In this document: positions 57,225 through 64,000 of the stretch, one piece after another
Layout: each line of letters starts with the position of its first letter
How positions within the stretch are numbered: position 1 is the stretch's first letter
Assembly (NCBI RefSeq): GCF_004570845.1
Contig: NZ_SPQZ01000005.1
Span: 175,948-239,947 of the forward strand
Reading direction: 5' to 3'
Origin: Orlajensenia leifsoniae
GTDB taxonomy: Bacteria; Actinomycetota; Actinomycetes; Actinomycetales; Microbacteriaceae
DNA: 64,000 nucleotides
Program-made: the position numbers and the translations under genes
The notes under the pieces: model-generated
What the model was told of the DNA's origin: nothing
What the model saw: only the letters and a program-made list of their open reading frames with translations
Databases searched by the model: none

Positions 57225-58655
57225 ACTGAAGTAGACCCTTCACACGCCCGCCAGTCCGAAACCGAGAACCTGCACACAGTCGCCATCATCCTCGCGGGTG
57301 GAGTGGGTAGTCGGGTTGGTCTGGGCATTCCGAAACAGCTCATCAAGGTAGCCGGCAAGGCGATCGTCGAGCACACACTCGAGACGTTCGACCACCACGC
57401 GGACGTCGACGAGATCATCGTCATGATGAATGGTGGAGCGATCGACGAGCTGCATGACCTTGCAACGAATCATCGCTTTCCGAAACTGTCACGGATTCTC
57501 CCGGGCGGGGCGACGAGGAATGAGTCCTCTCGGCTCGCGATCGAAGCACTCGGAGAGGGAGAGTGCAAGGTGCTCTTCCACGATGCAGTTCGCCCCTTCG
57601 TCGACGACAGGATCATCTCCGACTGTGTGGACGCACTCGATACCTTCGAAGCCGTCGACACAGCCATACCCTCGGCTGACACGATCATCGAAGTCAATGA
57701 CGATCACGAGATCGTCGCCATCCCTGACAGAAATCTTCTCCGGCGCGGCCAGACGCCGCAGGCCTTCCGACTCAGCACCATTCGCGAGGCCTATCGACGG
57801 GCGAGCGACGACGACACATTCATCGCGAGCGACGATTGCGGCGTGGTCTTCCGATACTTGCCGGGAGTGACGATTCACGTTGTGGATGGCACTGCGCAAA
57901 ACATGAAGGTGACCGAACCGATCGATGTTCACATCGCAGACAAGATCTTCCAGATGCAGTCGTCGAGTCTCAGCCATGAGATGACCCAGGGGCGCGCGCA
58001 AGACCTCTCTGGTCTACGCGTCGTCGTGTTCGGAGGCAGTTACGGGATCGGTCGTAGCGTCGTCGAACTATGTTCAGATGCCGGTGCAGTCGTGAGATCG
58101 TTCAGTCGTTCCACCACTTCGACGGACGTCCGTTCGCGTGATGACATCGCGAAGGCACTGTCGAGCGCCAGCGAGGAAATGGGTGGGATCGACGCCGTCG
58201 TCGTCACTGCAGGAATGCTCCAGATGACCTCCCTCGTCGACACCGACGATGTCGATATCACGATGACCATGGAGACCAACCTGCTCGGCCCGATCATGGT
58301 CGCGAAGGAATCGCACCGATACTTGGCGGAGACATCGGGGCAGCTGCTCCTCTTCACTTCCAGTTCGTACACACGCGGGCGGTCCGGCTACAGCGTCTAC
58401 TCCTCGACCAAAGCGGGAGTCGTGAACCTCACGCAGGGCCTCGCCGAGGAGTGGGAGGGGGACGGGATACGAGTGAACTGCATCAATCCGCAGCGAACTC
58501 GCACGCCCCTCCGCCACGCAGCCTTCGGAGTGGAACCCGATGGCACCCTCCTCGAGCCAGAGGAAGTCGGCTCAGCAGTGACACATGTGCTGGCTGCGGA
58601 TGCGACTGGGCAGATCGTGGAGATCCGAGTTAGCGATGCGCTTCTGGCTCGATGA
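57222..58655 (+). CDS. Bifunctional ribitol-5-phosphate cytidylyltransferase / SDR reductase (Bcs1/Acs1-like)
   Basis: This 477-residue fusion has an IspD/TarI-type cytidylyltransferase (about 18-245; 'LAGGVGSRVG' at 24-33, 'HDAVRPF' at 120-126) and a short-chain dehydrogenase (about 262-470; GGSYGIG at 271-277, active-site Y393-x3-K397). Fused proteins of this kind (Haemophilus Bcs1/Acs1) reduce ribulose-5-phosphate to ribitol-5-phosphate and make CDP-ribitol. That would supply a poly(ribitol-phosphate) wall polymer. The ATG at 57222 is chosen because the 33 residues before it are unconserved. Confidence 0.85.
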   Translation: MTEVDPSHARQSETENLHTVAIILAGGVGSRVGLGIPKQLIKVAGKAIVEHTLETFDHHADVDEIIVMMNGGAIDELHDLATNHRFPKLSRILPGGATRNESSRLAIEALGEGECKVLFHDAVRPFVDDRIISDCVDALDTFEAVDTAIPSADTIIEVNDDHEIVAIPDRNLLRRGQTPQAFRLSTIREAYRRASDDDTFIASDDCGVVFRYLPGVTIHVVDGTAQNMKVTEPIDVHIADKIFQMQSSSLSHEMTQGRAQDLSGLRVVVFGGSYGIGRSVVELCSDAGAVVRSFSRSTTSTDVRSRDDIAKALSSASEEMGGIDAVVVTAGMLQMTSLVDTDDVDITMTMETNLLGPIMVAKESHRYLAETSGQLLLFTSSSYTRGRSGYSVYSSTKAGVVNLTQGLAEEWEGDGIRVNCINPQRTRTPLRHAAFGVEPDGTLLEPEEVGSAVTHVLAADATGQIVEIRVSDALLAR

Positions 58656-58664
58656 CCACCTTCG

Positions 58665-58904
58665 CTAGGGCCGGCTTTCCTGAGAACGCGCGTCGGCGAG
58701 AGCTTGAACGACGAGGTCGGTCAGCTCGGCGATGCGCAGGCTGTCTCGACGGGACTCGTCGACCTCGCGCTTGAGGTCGGCCACCGTCCTGCGGAGCTCG
58801 GCGACCTCCTCGCGGAAGGCGTGCACCTCCTCCATGGCGGCCATGGTCTCCGGCGACATCTTCCAGCCCATGCGGATCATGCGCTTCTTGGTTCTGTCTT
58901 TCAT
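58665..58904 (-). CDS. Short coiled-coil protein (DUF6752-like)
   Basis: This 79-residue protein has a basic start followed by a heptad-rich coiled coil (about 25-75, 'EEVAELRRTVADLKREVDES'). The 'DSLRIAELTDLVVQAL' ending resembles DUF6752 proteins found in actinobacterial polysaccharide clusters; this link is from recall. The ATG overlaps the stop of the upstream LicD gene by 4 nt, so it is cotranslated and probably works with that enzyme. Confidence 0.65.
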   Translation of the reverse strand: MKDRTKKRMIRMGWKMSPETMAAMEEVHAFREEVAELRRTVADLKREVDESRRDSLRIAELTDLVVQALADARSQESRP

Positions 58905-60457
58905 GATGTGGGTGCACCTCTTCTTCGCAGGATCGACTCGAGCACCACGCGCTCACCGTACGGCGTCTCGGCCGTCTCGGTGTGCAGCAGCTCGAGGTGG
59001 AGGTCGTTCTCCAGTGCCAGACGCATCTGATCGCGCAGCGGCACATGCCAGCTCATGGGGTCGACGGGGCTGAACCCCTCGGCCGAGTCGCCGAAGGCTG
59101 TCAGCCATCCGAGGGAATCCTGATGCATCGTCCGACGCATCAGCTCGAGAATCGTGAGCCTGTCGCTGTCGACCAGGCCGTCGAGCGAGTGGCGCAGGAA
59201 GAAGTTCACGGGCACTCCACCGGCGACGAGCTCCACGGTGAGGCCGAGGATGTCGCGCCGATCGGCGACGTTCAGCACCCGGAAGTCGACCTCGACTCCG
59301 GCATCCGTCGCCAGGGCCCGGGCCCGCTCGATGGCCGGCCAGACGAAATCGAACGCGATGACACGGTGACCGAGGGAGGCGAAGTAGCGTGCATCGGCCC
59401 CGTCGCCGCAGCCCACGTCGACGATGAGCGACGCGGGTGCGAGTCGCTCGGCGAATCGATGCGCCTGCTCGCTCTCGGGTTGCACCGTTCCTGCGGCCGC
59501 AGCGGCGTACTGGTCGAGCCAGAGGCTGCGGAACAGGCTGTGCTCACCGAACCAGCCGTAGAAGCGGCGCCGTGTCGCCTTGGGAGTTCGGAATCGGAAG
59601 GACGGGTCCGGTGTCCTCCACTCCGGGCCGTAGCAGGCGGCGAGCCACGCGTCGGGGTCGGCTGGGGCGGGCAGGTCCACTCCGGCGAAGGACACCGTGC
59701 CCAGCGGCATGATCGCCTCACGGGGGAGTTCGGCCTGCATGTGGATCGGCTCGAAGAACTCGCCGTCCTTGAAGAAGGCCGTGAAGATGTCGACGTAGTG
59801 GTCGGTCTCGCCGTTCGGCAGGCGGAACAGGATCTGCAGGTGCGCGCCGCTGTGCCTCAGCACCTCGAAGCCCTGAACACGCAGATCGCGTTCGATGGCA
59901 TAGCTCTCGAGCACCAGGTCGGCGGGGTGGGAGTGCTCGCTCAGGTAGGCGAGATCGACGTCGTCGTCGTTCGGCAGGAACGTGCCGGAGCGGATGGCGC
60001 CGAGCAGGGTGCCGCCGACGATGAAGGTCGGCCTGCCCAGGTCCTCGACGGCGGTGATGACGCGCTGGGTGCTGGCGAGCACGCGCTCCTGGATGTCGCC
60101 CTCGGCATCGCCATCGAAGCTGGCGGACAGGCGCCCCCACTTGTTGACCGAGAGACGCCGACCTGAACTGTCGACGACGAGGATCGGGGCAGCCGAGGTG
60201 CCGAATCTGAGCCGCCGACGTGTGAGGGTCTCGCCGCTCTCGGAGTCGACGACGGTGAACTCGCTGGTGCCGTGCAACCGCGCCCGCAGGGCGTCCGGCC
60301 AGGCGAGGAGCAGGGTGCCCGGCCGACCGAACTCCTTGGCCTCCGCCGTCTTGGCCGACCAGACCCGCTGACCGTCGATGAGCACCGACACCGTCGAGTA
60401 CCTTCCGACGTCGGCGAGGGACAACTGGATGCCGCGCTGGCCCAGACTCACGCCCAC
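58901..60457 (-). CDS. LicD-family phosphotransferase fused to a SAM methyltransferase
   Basis: This 518-residue protein has an N-terminal beta-rich region (about 1-110), a LicD-type nucleotidyl/phosphotransferase domain (about 140-310; 'GTLLGAIRSG' then 'DDDVD' around 164-168) and a C-terminal class I methyltransferase (about 335-515; 'LIVDVGCGDGADARYFA'). LicD domains transfer phosphorylated groups such as phosphocholine or ribitol-P to teichoic acids. The fusion suggests that one protein both decorates and methylates the polymer. The GTG start has no Shine-Dalgarno. Confidence 0.85.
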   Translation of the reverse strand: MGVSLGQRGIQLSLADVGRYSTVSVLIDGQRVWSAKTAEAKEFGRPGTLLLAWPDALRARLHGTSEFTVVDSESGETLTRRRLRFGTSAAPILVVDSSGRRLSVNKWGRLSASFDGDAEGDIQERVLASTQRVITAVEDLGRPTFIVGGTLLGAIRSGTFLPNDDDVDLAYLSEHSHPADLVLESYAIERDLRVQGFEVLRHSGAHLQILFRLPNGETDHYVDIFTAFFKDGEFFEPIHMQAELPREAIMPLGTVSFAGVDLPAPADPDAWLAACYGPEWRTPDPSFRFRTPKATRRRFYGWFGEHSLFRSLWLDQYAAAAAGTVQPESEQAHRFAERLAPASLIVDVGCGDGADARYFASLGHRVIAFDFVWPAIERARALATDAGVEVDFRVLNVADRRDILGLTVELVAGGVPVNFFLRHSLDGLVDSDRLTILELMRRTMHQDSLGWLTAFGDSAEGFSPVDPMSWHVPLRDQMRLALENDLHLELLHTETAETPYGERVVLESILRRRGAPTS

Positions 60458-60570
60458 ACGTCACCCCCACTCCATGATCGTTCAGTTGACAACTATAGGG
60501 CGGCACTTTGCAGCGCCTGCACCTCGTGGGTTCCCCCGCCCACCTGCGGGCCCCGGTGACGCGCTCCGAC

Positions 60571-60585
60571 TAATCTGGGGGCATG
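60571..60585 (+). promoter_or_regulatory. TAATCT box before the first ligase-like gene
   Basis: TAATCT (60571-60576) lies 6 nt before the ATG at 60583; there is no Shine-Dalgarno sequence, so the message is probably leaderless. Confidence 0.4.
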
Positions 60586-61932
60586 GCATCAACGCGCAGC
60601 AGGTCACTCGTGCACCTGCTCGCGACCCTGACCGTGTTCACCGCCTTCGCCGGCCAGTTCTGGCGCAACCTGCTCGACTGGTGGGGCTTCGGGATCATCG
60701 CCGGGATCTGCATCCTGGGTGCCGCCGTCGCTCTCGCCGTGCTGCGGCCCCGCCTCGAGGGGCGCAGGGTTCCGAAGGCCCTTCTCGCCTTCGTGGGCCT
60801 GTGCACGCTGTCCATCGCGTGGTCGTTCTATCCGGCGGCCTCGCTGATCGGGGTGGGGATCCAGCTCGGCACGGCCGTCACCGGCGTCTTCCTCGCCCTG
60901 TGCCTCAGCTACGCGGAGCTCATCCGCGCCCTCGCGGCGGCCTTCCGTTGGATCCTCGTGCTGTCGCTCCTGTTCGAGGCCTGGGTGGCCATCGTCGTGC
61001 GGGGCCCCGTGCTGCCCTTCTGGGTGGACTACGGGGAGCCGCCCTACCCGAAGGCCTTCTACTGGTCGCGCGGGTTGCTGCTCGACGGCGGCCCCATCGA
61101 AGGCATCGTCGCCAACCGCAACCTGCTCGGGTTCATCGCCCTGCTCGCGCTCCTGGTCTTCGTCGTGCAGCTCGTCGAGGGCACCGTGCGACGTGGTTGG
61201 GCCATCTTCTGGGTCGTCGTGGCCGCCGTGGTGTTCGCCCTCACGCGCTCGACCACGGTGATCCTCGCCCTCGTCGTGGTCGCCGCCGCCCTCGGATTCG
61301 CGCTCTGGGCGCGATCACGAGGCGCCGAGCGCCGTCGACCCGTGTACCTGACCGCGGCGGCATCCGTCGTCGCCGTCGTCGTCCTGCTCATCACGCTCAA
61401 CGGCGCTCTGCTGAAGCTGTTCGGCAAGAGCGAGGACCTCACGGGGCGCTTCGACATCTGGAACGCCGTGATCGGCCTGGCCCAGCAGCGGCCCGTGGCC
61501 GGATGGGGCTGGATGGGCTACTGGGCGCCATGGGTCGAACCGTTCGACGGCCTCGCCGTGCGCAAGGGCGTGACCTACCTCCAGGCCCACAACGCCTGGC
61601 TCGACGTCTGGCTGCAGGTCGGCATCATTGGACTCGTGATCTTCATCGCCCTCATCGGCTCGACGCTCTGGCGCAGCTGGTTCGCTGCGGTCGATCGCCC
61701 GCGCACCGGCATCTCCGACACCGATCCCTACACGGCGCGGTCGCTCCTGCCGCTGCTCATCCTCGCCGCCCTGCTCGCCCAGAGCCTCGCCGAGAGCCGC
61801 ATCCTGTACGAGGGAGGGTGGATGCTCGTCGTCGCCCTCTGCATCATCACGAAGCGCGCCCAGTACTCCGCGGTCGAGGCTCCGGATGCGGCATCCGCCC
61901 CCGTCTCCTCCGACTCGGGACGGATGCGGTGA
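60583..61932 (+). CDS. O-antigen ligase/Wzy-like membrane protein, first copy
   Basis: This 449-residue polytopic protein has about ten helices, with the ligase-type marks 'GIVANRNLLGFIALLALLVFV' (mid-protein) and 'AHNAWLDVWLQVGIIGLVIFIAL' before the C-terminal helices. Wzy_C-type proteins polymerise or ligate lipid-linked polysaccharides at the outer side of the membrane. The product here may attach the polymer to its acceptor. It ends 3 bp before the next, related gene. The C-terminal tail is Ala/Ser/Pro-rich. Confidence 0.82.
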   Translation: MASTRSRSLVHLLATLTVFTAFAGQFWRNLLDWWGFGIIAGICILGAAVALAVLRPRLEGRRVPKALLAFVGLCTLSIAWSFYPAASLIGVGIQLGTAVTGVFLALCLSYAELIRALAAAFRWILVLSLLFEAWVAIVVRGPVLPFWVDYGEPPYPKAFYWSRGLLLDGGPIEGIVANRNLLGFIALLALLVFVVQLVEGTVRRGWAIFWVVVAAVVFALTRSTTVILALVVVAAALGFALWARSRGAERRRPVYLTAAASVVAVVVLLITLNGALLKLFGKSEDLTGRFDIWNAVIGLAQQRPVAGWGWMGYWAPWVEPFDGLAVRKGVTYLQAHNAWLDVWLQVGIIGLVIFIALIGSTLWRSWFAAVDRPRTGISDTDPYTARSLLPLLILAALLAQSLAESRILYEGGWMLVVALCIITKRAQYSAVEAPDAASAPVSSDSGRMR

Positions 61933-61935
61933 GTC

Positions 61936-63240
61936 GTGGCTGAGCGTCGGTCGCTGCTGCCGCCCGGCGGGCAGGCATTCCTCGGGTCCGCGGTGTTCGC
62001 GTCCGCTGTGACGACGGCCATCTTCCTGACGGCGTTCAGCACGCAGCTCCTCCGCTCGCTTCTCGGCTGGCCTGGGTTCCTCAGCATCATCGCCGGGCTC
62101 ATCATCGCCGCGCTCGCCTCGCTCTGGTATCGCCGCACCCACCTCGAGTGGCACGGCACCCTGCCGATCTCGGTGGTCGTGTTCGTCGGCTGGGCCGTAC
62201 TGTCGGTGTTCTGGTCCGACACGACGATCTCCACCGGTATGCGCCTGGTCTACCTGCTCAGCTTCGGCTTCCTGGGCTTCTACGTCGCCGTGCTGCGCGA
62301 CACCATCCAGATCGTGCGGGCCGTCGGTGACGCACTGCGCATCCTGCTGGTGGTCTCCCTCGTGCTCGAGATCCTCTCGGGCGTCCTGATCGACCAGCCG
62401 ATCAGGTTCCTGCGAATCGACGGCAACATCGCGACGCTCGGTCCCATCCAGGGTGTGTTCGGAACCCGCAACCAACTCGGCTTCATCGCCGTCATCGCGC
62501 TCATCACCTTCGCCATCGAGACCGCGACCAATTCCATCCCCCGCCGCGTCGGCCGCTGGTCGCTGCTGCTCGCCGCTGCGAGCCTGCTGTTGTCCCGGTC
62601 GCCCGTCGCCATCGGCGTCGTCGCCGTCGTCGCCGCAGCCACCCTCGCGCTCTTCGGACTGCGCCGGGTACCTGCGGCGTCACGCTGGATCTGGCAGATC
62701 GCTCTGGTGACAGGTCTGGCCGTGCTCGGCGTGATCGTGTGGATCGCCCGCCTGCGGGTGATCGAGCTGCTGAACGCGGGCAGCGAGTTCGAGGTGCGCT
62801 ACAGGCTGTGGCGGTCGATGTTGAGCTACCAGAGCCAGGACGGGCTGCAGGGATGGGGCTGGGTGGGCACCTGGCCCGACACTCCCCCGTTCCTCTGGAT
62901 GAACCTCGCCACAGGGCGCGACAACTCGACCGGACTCAACGCCTACCTCGACGTGTGGTTCCAACTGGGCCTCGTGGGCTTCTTCGCCTTCGTCGCCCTC
63001 GTGGGCCTCGCACTCGTGCGCTCCTGGCTGCTCGCGTCGGACAAGCGCAGCATCGTCTACGTCTGGCCGGCCCTCATCCTCGTCGCCCTCGCGTCGGTCT
63101 CCCTCGCCGAGAGTTCGACCCTGTTCGAGAGCGGATGGATGCTGCTCATCATCTGCGCGGTCAAGGCCTCACGCAGCATGAGCTGGCGCGACGCCCTCCC
63201 CAAGCGCGATCCCGTGCCGCTGGAGCCGTCGCCGAAGTAG
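61936..63240 (+). CDS. O-antigen ligase/Wzy-like membrane protein, second copy
   Basis: This 434-residue paralogue of the preceding protein has the same helix plan and matching landmarks: 'GVFGTRNQLGFIAVIALITFA' and 'LNAYLDVWFQLGLVGFFAFVAL'. A GTG start 3 bp after the upstream stop indicates coupling. The pair may act as polymerase and ligase or as a heteromer. The Lys-rich end is cytoplasmic. The last gene of the polysaccharide region, it is followed by a repeat cluster. Confidence 0.82.
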   Translation: MAERRSLLPPGGQAFLGSAVFASAVTTAIFLTAFSTQLLRSLLGWPGFLSIIAGLIIAALASLWYRRTHLEWHGTLPISVVVFVGWAVLSVFWSDTTISTGMRLVYLLSFGFLGFYVAVLRDTIQIVRAVGDALRILLVVSLVLEILSGVLIDQPIRFLRIDGNIATLGPIQGVFGTRNQLGFIAVIALITFAIETATNSIPRRVGRWSLLLAAASLLLSRSPVAIGVVAVVAAATLALFGLRRVPAASRWIWQIALVTGLAVLGVIVWIARLRVIELLNAGSEFEVRYRLWRSMLSYQSQDGLQGWGWVGTWPDTPPFLWMNLATGRDNSTGLNAYLDVWFQLGLVGFFAFVALVGLALVRSWLLASDKRSIVYVWPALILVALASVSLAESSTLFESGWMLLIICAVKASRSMSWRDALPKRDPVPLEPSPK

Positions 63241-63572
63241 GGTCCGGCTGATCTCGAGCGATGCCCGGGCGACATCGCCCGTGATCGAGTGGTGCGCGGC
63301 TCTGTCCCGTTGATCGAGTGCCCGACGACCTCCCGTTGATCGAGGAGAGCTCGACCAGCTCCCGTTGATCGAGGAGTGTCCTCCCGCCCCCTACCGTTGA
63401 TCGAGTAGCGCCCGACGAAGTCGGACACGTATCGAGATCACGCCCACCCGCCCGGGTCTCCTCCACAGGCTCCGTCCATGGTCTCCCCATCCACAGGGTG
63501 TGGAAAAGAAACGCCCGATCAAATTGATATTCCGGCGGTTCTAGTGTCGGTGGGTGCTGCTTGAGTAGGAGT
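63241..63572. repeat. Cluster of TTGATCGAG repeats in a 332-bp gap
   Basis: GTTGATCGAG recurs with CCC or ACC in front at 63306-63318, 63332-63344, 63361-63373 and 63393-63405, with a variant GTGATCGAG at 63281-63289. The last copy continues into the hairpin CCGAC-GAA-GTCGG (63412-63424) and ends TATCGAGATC (63430-63439). The rest of the gap holds CCACAGGGTGTGG and an A/T-rich patch before the DUF222 gene. Confidence 0.85.
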
Positions 63573-64000
63573 ATGTCCAGTACCGCGACCCGAGCACTCG
63601 CGATCGACCTCGCGTCGCTCGATACCGCCTGGAACGACGCCCTTCCCGCTCTCGGGATTCCCGACACCGACCCGCAGGCCCAGGTGGAATCGATGAGCGG
63701 TCCTGGTCTGCTCACCGTGAATGATGTCCTCGCCCGGGCCGAACGCCATCTCGCCGCCATACGGGCGCGGGTCGCTGCCGAGATCGCGAACCGCTCCACC
63801 CCTGAGCTCGGCCGTGACGGGCTGGCGAAGCAGCAGGGGTATCGGTCTCCGGCCGCGCTCGTCGCTGCTGCATCCGGCGGGTCCACCGCTGAAGCGGCCC
63901 GACTCATTGCGGTGGGGGCGGCGACAGCATCCCGGCAGGCGTTCTCCGGGCAGCGGATGCCGCCCCGACACCCGCACGTCGCCGCCGCCATCAATACCGG
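63573..64000 (+). CDS. DUF222/HNH-endonuclease-type protein, N-terminal part
   Basis: From ATG 63573 the plus-strand frame stays open to the end of the window (142 codons). The sequence ('LARAERHLAAIRARVAAEIA', 'GYRSPAALVAAASGGSTAEAARLI', 'SGQRMPPRHPHVAAAI') matches the N-terminal domain of the actinobacterial DUF222 (13E12-type) family, usually followed by a C-terminal HNH nuclease. The HNH part lies beyond the window. TAGGAG lies close before the ATG. These genes are often multi-copy in Microbacteriaceae and sit beside repeats, as here. Confidence 0.8.
   Translation, partial: MSSTATRALAIDLASLDTAWNDALPALGIPDTDPQAQVESMSGPGLLTVNDVLARAERHLAAIRARVAAEIANRSTPELGRDGLAKQQGYRSPAALVAAASGGSTAEAARLIAVGAATASRQAFSGQRMPPRHPHVAAAINT

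Overview
This window is a GC-rich actinobacterial chromosome segment, most likely from the family Microbacteriaceae (order Micrococcales). The basis is strong G/C bias at third codon positions, two WhiB-family iron-sulfur regulators, the MtrA-MtrB-LpqB signalling set, a SigR/RsrA thiol-stress pair, a DUF222/HNH-type gene start, and interspersed 'TTGATCGAG' repeats of a kind I associate with this family. No rRNA, tRNA, CRISPR array, phage or insertion sequence was recognised. Every call comes from reading the sequence; no database search was run.

Layout. 1-1.1 kb: 3' end of the 2-oxoglutarate dehydrogenase-type gene kgd. 1.2-4.0 kb: a membrane protein and an MMPL exporter behind a palindromic operator-like site. 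4.1-5.1 kb: rsrA and sigR, with a SigR-type promoter placed to make a longer SigR isoform. 5.1-8.7 kb: aroA, rsgA, bcp and a lipoprotein. 8.7-14.7 kb: whiB1, pdtaS, an orphan CpaE-like ATPase with a SAF-domain partner, a small HTH protein and two conserved hypotheticals. 14.8-23.5 kb: secA, hpf, comF, lpqB, mtrB and mtrA, all on the minus strand. 23.6-33.1 kb: an envelope cluster (Pro/Gln-rich membrane protein, DUF4129, DUF4350, MoxR, DUF58, SpoIIM-like, RDD) interrupted by a fur-like/catalase pair. 33.2-42.2 kb: ahcY, DUF3499, a metallopeptidase-family protein, DUF5719, a giant membrane glycosyltransferase, whiB2, galE and a previously unlisted 52-aa membrane protein. 42.2-47.9 kb: GlxA-type regulator, acyltransferase, manA and an acyl-CoA dehydrogenase.

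48.0-63.2 kb is a cell-wall polysaccharide region: a second acyltransferase, three glycosyltransferases, a methyltransferase, a fused CDP-ribitol-type cytidylyltransferase/SDR, a LicD-methyltransferase fusion and two O-antigen-ligase-like membrane proteins. The part from about 48.0 to 58.7 kb looks less G/C-biased than its flanks, which suggests acquired or fast-evolving surface chemistry. The window closes with a repeat cluster and the start of a DUF222/HNH gene.

Much of the backbone follows the order known in Mycobacterium tuberculosis around Rv3219-Rv3260 (sigH/rshA, aroA, rsgA, whiB1, pdtaS, Rv3235, secA1, hpf, comF, lpqB, mtrBA, sahH, manA, DUF3499, whiB2). The envelope cluster resembles Rv3689-Rv3695. 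A recurring feature is a TANNNT box 6-10 nt before the start codon, with no Shine-Dalgarno sequence, which suggests many leaderless transcripts.
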